Program-made: the position numbers and the translations under genes
Assembly (NCBI GenBank): GCA_015068545.1
Contig: SVKH01000019.1
Span: 1-15,764, forward strand
DNA: 15,764 bases
From: Oscillospiraceae bacterium
GTDB lineage: Bacteria > Bacillota > Clostridia > UBA1381
Reading direction: 5' to 3'
Shown here: piece by piece, positions 1 through 6,920 of the stretch
Layout of the letters: each line of letters opens with the position of its first letter
Position numbering within the stretch: position 1 is the first letter of the stretch
The notes under the pieces: generated by a model
What the model was told of the DNA's origin: nothing
The model's input: only the letters and a program-made list of their open reading frames with translations
Databases searched by the model: none

Positions 1-807
1 ATAGAAAACATCAGGAAAAATATCCTAAAAGCTGCAAAGGACGGAGACCTTGAAAAAATAGGAGAGTACAAGGCTCAGATAAACGCCATTGTCACAGGGG
101 ACAGTAAATATGTTCAAACCGGAAACCTTTATGACCTAAAAAGCAGAAAGTGGCAGCTGGAGGCCAGCATAAAAAGCGGAAAACGTGATATATATTCCCA
201 GATGTCAGGAGTATTTTCCAAAAATGTAGATGGACTTGAGGATGTTCTTACTCCTTCTGCAGTGCTGAAGTACAGTCTGGAGGATTACCTTAACCTTGCG
301 GAAGTAGTGAAGGAACAGGAAGGAACAGACCAAGAAGCAGTATGTAAAGTTGTAAATAACTACACTTGGTATGTGGTGACGGCGGTAGACAGCGAAGTGG
401 CAAGAGAACTGAAGATTGGCAGAAAGGTTCAGGTCAGATTTGACGAAATACCGGGAATAGAAGCGGATGCTGTTGTAGAGTACATCTCCTCGGAGAGTTC
501 TGCCGTGGGCAGAAACGTAGTTGTAGTAAAGTGTGAGCAGTATCAGGAAGGAGTATTCTCCTTAAGGCACAGCGGAGTGGAATTGATACTAAAGAGTTAT
601 GAGGGTTACCGAATCCCAATCTCTGCCATCCGTATAAATGAAAAGGGAGAAAAGGGTGTAATAGTCCGTAACGGAAACTCACAGGTATTCAAGCCATGTA
701 GCGTGGTCTATACCGATACTGCAGCGCAGAACGTGATAATAAATTCTGCATCAGGAACAGGAAACCTGATAAGGGAATACGATAACATAGTAGTGGGAGA
801 AAAGTGA
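1..807 (+). CDS. HlyD-family membrane-fusion / efflux adaptor protein, 3' part
   Basis: The reading frame is open from the first base of the window, so the gene starts upstream. About 268 C-terminal residues are present, and the internal ATG at 202 is not the true start. The first 70 residues are charged and look like the end of a coiled-coil arm. Next comes a beta-rich part (around residues 105-180, including NNYTWYVVTAVDS) and a second beta-rich part to the end. This is what HlyD/periplasmic-adaptor-like proteins of Gram-positive bacteria look like: a barrel-sandwich domain after a hairpin, tethered to the membrane by an N-terminal segment that is not visible here. Such genes are often found directly upstream of yggS-sepF in Clostridia. 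The stop TGA (805-807) overlaps the yggS start in TGATG, so the two are probably translationally coupled. The transported substrate or partner cannot be told. The family call is moderately sure and the function is not known. Confidence 0.7.
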   Translation: MENIRKNILKAAKDGDLEKIGEYKAQINAIVTGDSKYVQTGNLYDLKSRKWQLEASIKSGKRDIYSQMSGVFSKNVDGLEDVLTPSAVLKYSLEDYLNLAEVVKEQEGTDQEAVCKVVNNYTWYVVTAVDSEVARELKIGRKVQVRFDEIPGIEADAVVEYISSESSAVGRNVVVVKCEQYQEGVFSLRHSGVELILKSYEGYRIPISAIRINEKGEKGVIVRNGNSQVFKPCSVVYTDTAAQNVIINSASGTGNLIREYDNIVVGEK

Positions 808-1505
808 TGTCAATAGAAAATAACCTGTCGGAAATAAGAAAAAGAATTGCCGATGCAGCCGAAAAAAGCGGAAGAAGAGCAGAGGATATTACTCTGATTG
901 CGGTGACCAAGACTCATCCGGCGGAGGCTATAAACGAGGCGATAGAATGCGGAGTAACCGACATTGGAGAGAATAAGGTTCAGGAAATAATGGAAAAGTA
1001 TGACCTTGTGAAAAAGGGTGTCAGATGGCATCTTATAGGGCATTTGCAGACCAATAAGGTAAAGTACATTATAGACAAGGTGCATATGATACACTCGGTA
1101 GACTCGCAAAAGCTTATGGAGGAGATAGAGCGTCAGGCAGAAAAGCACGACGTAGACAGTATCAATATCCTAATTCAGGTGAATATGTCAGGTGAGGAAA
1201 CCAAGTTTGGCATATCCATAGATGAAGTTGATGATATGCTGGAGTATGCAAAAACCTTGAAAAGAGTTAAAGTTTGCGGTTTAATGACAATACTGGCGAA
1301 AATTGACAAGGGAATGTCAAATAGATTACAATTTCGTGACATAAATAACAAATTTATTGACATATCAAAGAATAAATACGATAATATTGATATGAAATTT
1401 CTGTCTATGGGTATGAGTGGAGATTTTGAACTCGCCATAGAAGAAGGTTCAAATATGGTTCGTGTTGGCACGGCTATATTTGGGGATCGTGATTATTCGA
1501 AATAA
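807..1505 (+). CDS. yggS: PLP-binding protein YggS/YlmE (pyridoxal phosphate homeostasis)
   Basis: A 232-residue alanine-racemase-like TIM-barrel protein without racemase partner domains, the usual length for this family. It binds pyridoxal 5'-phosphate and helps balance B6 vitamers and amino/keto-acid pools in the cytosol. The PLP lysine is in the motif AVTKTHPAEAI (Lys35). Other family signatures are DIGENKVQE, WHLIGHLQTNK, IHSVDS, VNMSGEETKFG, GLMTI and LSMGMSGDFELAIEEGSNMVRVG, the last holding the phosphate-binding residues. I chose ATG 807 because a GGGAGA sequence (795-800) is well spaced from it. GTG 804 in the same frame is the alternative. The gene overlaps the upstream stop by one base and is followed by sepF after 27 bp. 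The yggS-sepF pairing is conserved in Firmicutes and places it in the division cluster. Confidence 0.93.
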   Translation: MSIENNLSEIRKRIADAAEKSGRRAEDITLIAVTKTHPAEAINEAIECGVTDIGENKVQEIMEKYDLVKKGVRWHLIGHLQTNKVKYIIDKVHMIHSVDSQKLMEEIERQAEKHDVDSINILIQVNMSGEETKFGISIDEVDDMLEYAKTLKRVKVCGLMTILAKIDKGMSNRLQFRDINNKFIDISKNKYDNIDMKFLSMGMSGDFELAIEEGSNMVRVGTAIFGDRDYSK

Positions 1506-1532
1506 AATTAAGTTTGGGAGGAATTTATTAAA

Positions 1533-1976
1533 ATGGGATTTGTAGATGCTGTTAAAGATTTTGTAGGCTTTGGTGACGTTGATTACGAAGAAGATTACGA
1601 ATACGAAGACGAAGAAATAGAAGAATTTGAAGAAAAACCAAGCTTTTTCAGCAGAAAAAACAAGGTTATTCCTCTCGACAAGCAGTCTAATACACCTCGC
1701 ATTATGGTTATTAAGCCTAAGTGCTTCAATAATTCTACCGAGGCTGCAGACCAATTAAAGCAAAGACGTCCTGTTATATTGGATGTAGGCGGACTAGATC
1801 CTGAGGAAGCAAGAAGAGTGGTAGACTTTATTGCAGGAACAGTCTACGGCTTAGGTGGAGACATTCAGAAGGTATCCGGCGGCATTTTTGTTGCTACACC
1901 TTCATCCTTCGATATTGCCGGCGATTTCTTAAAGGATAAATCAGGTATTGGGCTTGATTGGAGTATGTTTAAATAA
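1533..1976 (+). CDS. sepF: Cell division protein SepF
   Basis: A 147-residue SepF, the Z-ring-associated protein that ties FtsZ filaments to the membrane and shapes the septum. The N-terminus (MGFVDAVKDFVGFG) is the amphipathic membrane-targeting helix. Residues 17-34 form a very acidic linker made almost only of Asp, Glu and Tyr, followed by SFFSRKNKV. Residues from about 53 to 147 are the globular SepF (DUF552) domain with RIMVIKPKCFNNS, RRPVILDVGGLDPEEARRVVDF and GGIFVATPS. Length and order are normal. A GGGAGG ribosome binding site (1516-1521) sits 11 bases before the ATG. It lies between yggS and ylmH. The hairpin immediately downstream may limit readthrough into ylmH. Confidence 0.95.
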   Translation: MGFVDAVKDFVGFGDVDYEEDYEYEDEEIEEFEEKPSFFSRKNKVIPLDKQSNTPRIMVIKPKCFNNSTEAADQLKQRRPVILDVGGLDPEEARRVVDFIAGTVYGLGGDIQKVSGGIFVATPSSFDIAGDFLKDKSGIGLDWSMFK

Positions 1977-1982
1977 TTAAGA

Positions 1983-2014
1983 AATGAGGCGGATTTTACT
2001 CCGCCTTATTATTT
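1983..2014 (+). terminator. Hairpin between sepF and ylmH, possible weak or partial terminator
   Basis: AGGCGGA (1987-1993) pairs with TCCGCCT (2000-2006) around a 6-base loop. The stem extends by A-T and G-T pairs to 1983/2010, about 11 bp. The tail TTATTATTT is T-rich but interrupted, so termination is likely partial. The ribosome binding site of ylmH (AGGAGA, 2015-2020) follows directly, so the hairpin could instead act as an mRNA processing or stability element. Confidence 0.55.
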
Positions 2015-2027
2015 AGGAGATAACTTG

Positions 2028-2762
2028 ATGGATCAAGATATTTTTGTAAAACACGTGCAGGATGTTTGCAGACTGTGTGAGAAATACAATTCTCCCAGAT
2101 TTTCCAAGTTTTTGGATGAGCGTGGGCAAAGAGAAATTCTAAAGGCTCCCGTAGCAAATACTATGCTGTACGGCGGCTATGATGACGCGGAATGGAAGAT
2201 GTTCGGCGCATTTCCGGAATATGAAACTGCACAGGGAAGTGCTTTCCCTATAAAAGTGCTGGATATTCATAAAAAATACAACGTGCCAATAGGCCACAGA
2301 GATTACCTTGGGACCATACTTTCCTTGGGTATTGACCGAAACAAGATTGGAGACATTCTTGTTCGTGATTCCGGAGCTTACGTTTATGTATCGGAGGATA
2401 TATCGGAATTTTTGGCAAGCAACCTTACCAAAATTGCTTCCTGCGGTGTAAGGGTAGAGCTTATAGATATGGATGCAGTAGTTGTTCCGGAAAAACGAAG
2501 TGTTATTATGGATGTTGTTGCCGCATCCAGACGAATTGATGCTGTGGTGGCTGCTGTTACTCACAAAAGCCGTCGTGATATGAAAAAGGAGATAGCTCTC
2601 GGCAACGTTAAGGTGAATCACGAGCCTGTTTCCGGACGTGATGATCAGTTAAAGGAAAATGACCTGCTTTCTATAAAGGGATACGGCAGAATCAGAATAG
2701 TTAGTTTTGGCGGAACCACCAGAAGCGGAAGGTTACATATTGATGTAGAAAGATTTTTATAG
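2028..2762 (+). CDS. ylmH: YlmH-type S4-domain RNA-binding protein
   Basis: A 244-residue protein matching the YlmH family: a central domain with GHRDYLGTILSLGIDRNKIGDILV, and a C-terminal S4 RNA-binding domain from about residue 180 (SRRDMKKEIALGNVKVN, then DQLKENDLLSIKGYGRIRI). In Bacillus subtilis YlmH has been linked to ribosome-associated quality control, where it binds stalled 50S subunits. The same role here is inference. I place the start at ATG 2028 because the AGGAGA at 2015-2020 gives a spacing of seven bases. TTG 2025 in frame is the alternative. The stop TAG is embedded in the ribosome binding site of divIVA, so translation of the two is probably coupled. ylmG is not present before it, unlike in many Firmicutes. 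Confidence 0.9.
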   Translation: MDQDIFVKHVQDVCRLCEKYNSPRFSKFLDERGQREILKAPVANTMLYGGYDDAEWKMFGAFPEYETAQGSAFPIKVLDIHKKYNVPIGHRDYLGTILSLGIDRNKIGDILVRDSGAYVYVSEDISEFLASNLTKIASCGVRVELIDMDAVVVPEKRSVIMDVVAASRRIDAVVAAVTHKSRRDMKKEIALGNVKVNHEPVSGRDDQLKENDLLSIKGYGRIRIVSFGGTTRSGRLHIDVERFL

Positions 2763-2774
2763 GAGGATATAAAT

Positions 2775-3215
2775 ATGCTAACACCTATTGATATTCAAAG
2801 ACAGGATTTTGAAGTGAAGCTCAGAGGTTACAATGCTGATGAGGTTGATGATTTTCTGGATCTGGTAGGAAAGGATTACGAAAAACTATATAAGGAGAAT
2901 GCCGAGCTTAAGGAAAAGGTAAGACAGCTAGACCGTTCCGTAGAGCAGTATAAGGCTATGGAAGCTACTCTTCAGCAATCTATCGTTTTGGCGCAGACAG
3001 CTGCCGAGGACATTAAAAAGAGTGCTGCAGAAAAGGCAAATGTTATAGTAAACGAAGCTCAGTCAAAATCCGAAAATATGTACCGTCAGATAGACCATGA
3101 CATTCAGGAAAAGAAGAACGAGCTGAAGATTGTCCAAAACGAAGTTAACGGATATAAAACAAGAATTAAAGGAATTTGTTCCGGACTACTTGAAATGTTG
3201 GACAAAATGGAGTAA
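2775..3215 (+). CDS. divIVA: DivIVA-domain polar/septal scaffold protein
   Basis: A 146-residue DivIVA-family protein. The N-terminal signature is clear: MLTPIDIQRQDFEVKLRGYN followed by ADEVDDFLDLV, the crossed-loop domain that inserts into negatively curved membrane. Residues 35 to about 135 are a heptad-rich coiled coil (KENAELKEKVRQLDRSVEQY, then long Ala/Lys/Glu helices) that drives dimer and tetramer formation. There is no long C-terminal extension. It would mark septa and poles and recruit division or sporulation partners. The ribosome binding site AGGAGG (2761-2766) overlaps the ylmH stop. Its last codons double as the promoter of the ileS leader: the TAA stop (3213-3215) starts the -10 hexamer. 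Confidence 0.93.
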   Translation: MLTPIDIQRQDFEVKLRGYNADEVDDFLDLVGKDYEKLYKENAELKEKVRQLDRSVEQYKAMEATLQQSIVLAQTAAEDIKKSAAEKANVIVNEAQSKSENMYRQIDHDIQEKKNELKIVQNEVNGYKTRIKGICSGLLEMLDKME

Positions 3216-3218
3216 AAT
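3190..3218 (+). promoter_or_regulatory. Sigma-A promoter for the ileS leader, inside the end of divIVA
   Basis: TTGAAA (3190-3195), a 17-base spacer and TAAAAT (3213-3218). Each hexamer differs from consensus at one position. Transcription would start near 3224-3226, at the GGGAG sequence that opens the leader. The promoter makes ileS independent of the division genes. Confidence 0.7.
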
Positions 3219-3224
3219 AACAGG

Positions 3225-3436
3225 GAGATGTAAAATGCTTCTCCTCTTTTAGGGGCATGGAAAATCGTTTGGAATGGATAAAGCCACCAAGGCGAAACCT
3301 TGGATAGTTAGAATATTGCTTCGTCAAGGCGCTTTAGTTTATCCATAGCAAAGGAAGATGGCTTATATATTATCATCTTTTTGCATTCCGGACTATTTTA
3401 CAGCCCTAAATTGGTTTATAGAAAGGAATAACTAAT
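3225..3436 (+). ncRNA. Structured leader RNA of ileS, unrecognised class, not a T-box
   Basis: This 212-base stretch between divIVA and ileS has no protein gene. By hand I find a long closing helix. TTTAGGG (3248-3254) pairs with CCCTAAA (3404-3410). Then 3258-3276 pairs with 3384-3402 with only two single mismatches (3260/3400 and 3266/3394) and two G-U pairs. It opens into a three-way junction. One arm begins GATAAA/TTTATC (3277-3282/3338-3343) and contains the hairpin CCAAGG-CGAAA-CCTTGG (3287-3303). The other arm pairs GCAAA and AAGATG with CATCTT and TTTGC (3348-3384), with a GG bulge. CCTTGG can alternatively pair with TCAAGG (3324-3329), a possible switch. There is no T-run after the structure. 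The T-box hallmark GGGTGGNACCGCG is absent, although ileS in Firmicutes is usually T-box controlled. It may be a cis-acting regulator or a separate small RNA. Confidence 0.6.
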
Positions 3437-6226
3437 ATGTGCGAAAATTGCAAGGATTACACTCAGTCGGTTAATCTTCCGCAAACAGATTTCCCTATGA
3501 GAGGTAACCTACCTCAAAGAGAACCTGAAACATTAAAATACTGGGAAGAGATTGACCTTTACAATAAATTAAAAGAGAAGAATAAGGGTAAAACTCCGTT
3601 TATTCTTCATGATGGCCCTCCGTATGCAAACGGTGATATTCATATGGGCCATGCTCTTAATAAGATTCTAAAGGATATTATTGTCCGTTATAAAAATCTT
3701 CAAGGGTTTTACAGTCCGTATGTCCCTGGTTGGGATACTCACGGTCTGCCAATCGAGCAACAAGCTATCAAAAAGTTGGGCATTAACCGTCATGCGGCAG
3801 GCCCTGTAAAGTTCCGTGAAGCTTGCCGTGAATTTGCAAAATCTCACGTGGAAAATCAAAAGGAACAGTTTAAAAGGCTTGGAGTTTTGGGCGATTGGGA
3901 CAATCCTTACCTGACACTTGCCAATGATTTTGTCGCAAAGCAGATAGAAGTTTTTGGCGAAATGGCAAAGAAAGGTCTTATCTATAAAGGCTTAAAGCCG
4001 GTTTACTGGTGTCCACACTGCGAAACCGCTTTGGCAGAAGCAGAAATTGAATACGCAGAGGATAAGACAACTTCAATCTACGTTAAATTTGCAGTTAAAA
4101 ATGATAACGGTCTTTTTGAAGGACTTAGCAATGTTTACTTTGTAATATGGACAACTACTACCTGGACACTGCCGGGTAACCTTGCTGTTTGTGTAAATCC
4201 TGACCTTGAGTATTCTTTGGTTAAGTTCGCAAACGGAGATATTTATGTGCTTGCAACAGAGCTTATCGAAACAGTTGTTGCAGCGGCAGGTATCCAAGGC
4301 GATTATGAAACAGTAAAGACATTTAAGGGAGCAGAGCTTGAGCTTATCACTTGTCAGCATCCGTTCTTAGATCGCGAGTCATTGGTAATAGTGGGTGATC
4401 ACGTTACATTGGATGCAGGTACAGGCTGTGTTCATACAGCTCCGGGCTTTGGTGCAGAGGACTATATTGTCTGCCAAAAGTATCCGCAGCTTGAAATAGT
4501 TGTTCCTGTTGACGATAAGGGATATCAAACAGAAGAAGCTGGCGAATTTGCCGGACTTTACTACGAAGAATCAAACGAGAAAATTCTGGAAAAACTAAAG
4601 GCAGATAACGCACTTGTAGCTTCTCAGGAAATAGTTCACCAATACCCACACTGCTGGAGATGTAATCATCCTATTATCTTCCGTGCGGCAGACCAATGGT
4701 TTGCATCTGTTGATGCTTTAAAAGATGATGCAGTTCGTGCTATCGAAGGTGTTCGTTGGATTCCTGAATGGGGTGAAGACAGAATCAAGTCCATGGTAGT
4801 GGACAGAAGTGACTGGTGTATTTCACGTCAGAGAACATGGGGTGTACCAATCCCGATTTTCTACTGCAAGGATTGTGGCAAGGAAATTATCAATGACGAT
4901 ACTATAAAGGCAGTTTCCAAGCTGTTTACAGAGCAAAGTCCTGATAAATGGTGGGAACTGGATGCAAACGATATTATTCCTCAGGGAACAAAGTGCGAAT
5001 GCGGATGCAGTGACTTTACTAAGGAAAAGGATATTATGGACGTATGGTTCGATTCCGGTTCTTCTCACTTTGCAGTTTGCGAGGCAAGAGATGATCTGGT
5101 ATGGCCGGCAGATCTATACCTTGAAGGTAACGACCAGTACAGAGGTTGGTTCCAGTCTTCGCTTTTAACCAGCATTGCAGTTAAAAAGGAAGCTCCTTAC
5201 AGAATAGTTGTAACTCACGGTATGATACAGGATGGCGAAGGCAGAAAGATGTCCAAGTCAAAGGGTAATGTAATCATGCCTCAGGAGATTGTTGATAAAT
5301 TCGGTGCAGACGTACTTCGTCTATGGGTTGTATCGGCAGATTACCGTACCGATATGCGTATGAGTCAGGATTCATTAAAGCAGCTTTCCGAAGGTTACAG
5401 AAAGATAAGAAATACCGCAAGATATATTCTTTCAAATATCAATGACTTTAACCCAAATACAGATATGGTAGCATATTCAGATATGCTGGAAATTGATAAA
5501 TGGGCACTTTTAAAGCTTAATGAAGTTGTGGCAAAGTCTATTAAGTCTTACGAAGATTACGAATTCCACACACTATATTCCGCTATACTTAACTTCTGTA
5601 TAGTTGACCTTTCAAACTTCTACCTTGACGTACTAAAGTCAAGACTTTACACCGAAAAGCCAACTTCAACAGAACGTCGTTCTGCACAAAGTGCTATGTA
5701 TATTATACTGGATAGCCTTACAAAGCTTTTGGCACCGGTGCTTGCATATACATCAGAGGAGATTTGGAAATTTATGCCTCATGCAGACAGCGATGACGAA
5801 ATCAGCGTAATGCTTAACACTATGCCAAAGGTTGTAGCAGAATACGAAAACGCAGAACTGGCTGCAAAGTGGGATAAGATAATTGCAGCTAGAAATGACG
5901 TTAACAAAGCATTGGAGCCGGCAAGAAACGAAAAGCTAATAGGAAAATCCCTAGATGCTGAGGTTACAGTTTACGCAGACGGCGAAATGTACGATTTCTT
6001 AAAATCTATGGAAGCTGAGCTTGCGGAAATATTCATCACTTCAAAAGCTGGCGTAGAAACAGCAGATAAAGCAGAAAATGCAGCTGAAGGCGAGGTTTGT
6101 AAGGTTAGCGTTATAGCGTCTCAGCATGAGAAGTGCGGAAGATGCTGGGTAAGAAGTGAAACTGTTGGCACAATAGAAGGCTTTGACGGAATTTGTGCAG
6201 ACTGTGTTAAAAAGCTTACAAAATAA
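3437..6226 (+). CDS. ileS: Isoleucyl-tRNA synthetase
   Basis: A 929-residue class I aminoacyl-tRNA synthetase that charges tRNA-Ile in the cytosol and edits misactivated valine. The HIGH-type motif is HMGH (residues 69-72) within PPYANGDIHMGHALNK. KMSKS is at residues 604-608. The editing (CP1) domain includes VIWTTTTWTLPGN and TGCVHTAPGFGAEDY. WCISRQRTWGVPIP and MDVWFDSGSSH are typical of IleS. The C-terminal zinc-binding module has Cys900, Cys903, Cys920 and Cys923 (CGRC and CADC), marking the bacterial-type enzyme with a C-terminal zinc finger. Full length with no damage seen. The start ATG follows AAAGGAA with good spacing. It follows divIVA, as in other Firmicutes, but has its own promoter and an unusual structured leader, and is followed by two hairpins, so it is probably monocistronic. 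Confidence 0.98.
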   Translation: MCENCKDYTQSVNLPQTDFPMRGNLPQREPETLKYWEEIDLYNKLKEKNKGKTPFILHDGPPYANGDIHMGHALNKILKDIIVRYKNLQGFYSPYVPGWDTHGLPIEQQAIKKLGINRHAAGPVKFREACREFAKSHVENQKEQFKRLGVLGDWDNPYLTLANDFVAKQIEVFGEMAKKGLIYKGLKPVYWCPHCETALAEAEIEYAEDKTTSIYVKFAVKNDNGLFEGLSNVYFVIWTTTTWTLPGNLAVCVNPDLEYSLVKFANGDIYVLATELIETVVAAAGIQGDYETVKTFKGAELELITCQHPFLDRESLVIVGDHVTLDAGTGCVHTAPGFGAEDYIVCQKYPQLEIVVPVDDKGYQTEEAGEFAGLYYEESNEKILEKLKADNALVASQEIVHQYPHCWRCNHPIIFRAADQWFASVDALKDDAVRAIEGVRWIPEWGEDRIKSMVVDRSDWCISRQRTWGVPIPIFYCKDCGKEIINDDTIKAVSKLFTEQSPDKWWELDANDIIPQGTKCECGCSDFTKEKDIMDVWFDSGSSHFAVCEARDDLVWPADLYLEGNDQYRGWFQSSLLTSIAVKKEAPYRIVVTHGMIQDGEGRKMSKSKGNVIMPQEIVDKFGADVLRLWVVSADYRTDMRMSQDSLKQLSEGYRKIRNTARYILSNINDFNPNTDMVAYSDMLEIDKWALLKLNEVVAKSIKSYEDYEFHTLYSAILNFCIVDLSNFYLDVLKSRLYTEKPTSTERRSAQSAMYIILDSLTKLLAPVLAYTSEEIWKFMPHADSDDEISVMLNTMPKVVAEYENAELAAKWDKIIAARNDVNKALEPARNEKLIGKSLDAEVTVYADGEMYDFLKSMEAELAEIFITSKAGVETADKAENAAEGEVCKVSVIASQHEKCGRCWVRSETVGTIEGFDGICADCVKKLTK

Positions 6227-6238
6227 AAAGCTCTTGAT

Positions 6239-6310
6239 ATAACTACGCCTGCGGTCATAGTAACACAACATTGTTATTTCGGAAAAAACAACTCAAAGCG
6301 TAGTTATTTT
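6239..6310 (+). repeat. 10-bp inverted repeat after ileS
   Basis: ATAACTACGC (6239-6248) and GCGTAGTTAT (6298-6307) are perfect inverse copies 49 bases apart, followed by TTTT. A smaller TAACA/TGTTA hairpin sits inside. The outer stem could be a first, weak terminator or a processing stem for ileS mRNA. The distance between the arms makes it a less typical intrinsic terminator than the hairpin downstream. Confidence 0.5.
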
Positions 6311-6334
6311 CTGCATAATAAATAAAAAAATTAA

Positions 6335-6364
6335 GAAAAGGTGAAAAACACCTTTTCTTTTTTT
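6335..6364 (+). terminator. Strong intrinsic terminator of ileS
   Basis: GAAAAGGTG (6335-6343) pairs perfectly with CACCTTTTC (6349-6357) around an AAAAA loop, followed by seven T (6358-6364). An A-rich stretch upstream would give a partial U-tract on the other strand as well. Confidence 0.93.
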
Positions 6365-6381
6365 GCATAATGTGATATAAT
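6353..6381 (+). promoter_or_regulatory. Extended -10 promoter for the lspA operon
   Basis: TGATATAAT (6373-6381) is a perfect extended -10 (TG, one base, TATAAT). The expected -35 position (6353-6358, TTTTCT) is poor and lies in the terminator stem and tail, so the promoter would rely on the extended -10. It leaves a 5' leader of about 30 bases before lspA. Confidence 0.65.
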
Positions 6382-6419
6382 AAAAAATAGGTTAATTGTA
6401 AATTGGAGAGATTTTGATA

Positions 6420-6920
6420 ATGTTAATATGGCTTGTTATCGCAGGGGCAATAGTAGCCCTTGATCAGATTGCGAAAATACTGGTTACTATGTTTTTGGGC
6501 AGAACAGAATCGGTTAGCGTTATACCGTATTTGTTCGACTTTGTTTATGTGGAAAATACAGGTGCGGCGTTTTCTATTTTGTCGGGCAATACTGTTTTTT
6601 TGGGCATAGTTTCAGTTTTGTTTTGCATTGGCGTACTGGTATATTGGTATAAGAATAAACCAACTCACAACCTTATGAAAACCGCACTTACCCTGCTCTT
6701 TGCCGGAGCTTTCGGCAATGCAATAGACAGAATTTTCCGTGGATATGTGGTGGACTTTATATCCACGTCTTTTATGGAATTTCCTGTGTTTAACATAGCG
6801 GATATTTCCATCGTATTCGGTGCGTTTTTGTTAATAGTATATGTGATGTTTTATGAAAAAGAGGAAAGTAATGGAGAAGTTGATTCTGAAGGTGAGCAAT
6901 CCGGAGGGACTGAGGATTGA
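6420..6920 (+). CDS. lspA: Lipoprotein signal peptidase (signal peptidase II)
   Basis: A four-helix membrane aspartyl protease that cleaves the signal peptide of prolipoproteins after lipid attachment. With this start it has 166 residues, near the family norm. Motifs in order are VALDQIAK, YVENTGAAFSI, FGNAIDR, GYVVDF and FNIADISI. The catalytic aspartates are in VVDF (Asp112) and NIAD (Asp128). Hydrophobic segments lie near residues 1-22, 52-76, 84-98 and 122-146. The C-terminal tail after YEKEE is acidic and dispensable-looking, and its DNA also encodes the start of the next gene. GGAG at 6405-6408 could serve ATG 6420 or the in-frame TTG 6414. I prefer the ATG. It heads an envelope operon. 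Confidence 0.93.
   Translation: MLIWLVIAGAIVALDQIAKILVTMFLGRTESVSVIPYLFDFVYVENTGAAFSILSGNTVFLGIVSVLFCIGVLVYWYKNKPTHNLMKTALTLLFAGAFGNAIDRIFRGYVVDFISTSFMEFPVFNIADISIVFGAFLLIVYVMFYEKEESNGEVDSEGEQSGGTED

Noticed and set aside
3222..3250. Terminator for divIVA (GGAGA/TCTCC with TCTTTT)
   Set aside because: The 5-bp stem has a 10-base loop and a mixed tail, too weak to call. It also overlaps the predicted ileS transcript start.
3248..3410. 6S RNA or SRP RNA
   Set aside because: The long irregular helix is reminiscent of 6S RNA, but there is no open 5' bubble strand because the arms leave the closing helix directly. The conserved SRP loop sequence GGAAGGNAGCAGCC is absent.
3216..3436. T-box leader for ileS
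   Set aside because: The gene context fits but neither the GGGTGGNACCGCG antiterminator motif nor a terminator with a T-run before ileS is present.
4962..5168. Plus-strand 68-residue ORF inside ileS
   Set aside because: Out-of-frame shadow of a strongly conserved synthetase domain, with no ribosome binding site or recognisable protein.
6738..6767. 9-bp inverted repeat CGTGGATAT/ATATCCACG inside lspA
   Set aside because: It lies in the codons of the conserved catalytic region GYVVDFIST, so coincidence is the simpler explanation. There is no gene boundary nearby.
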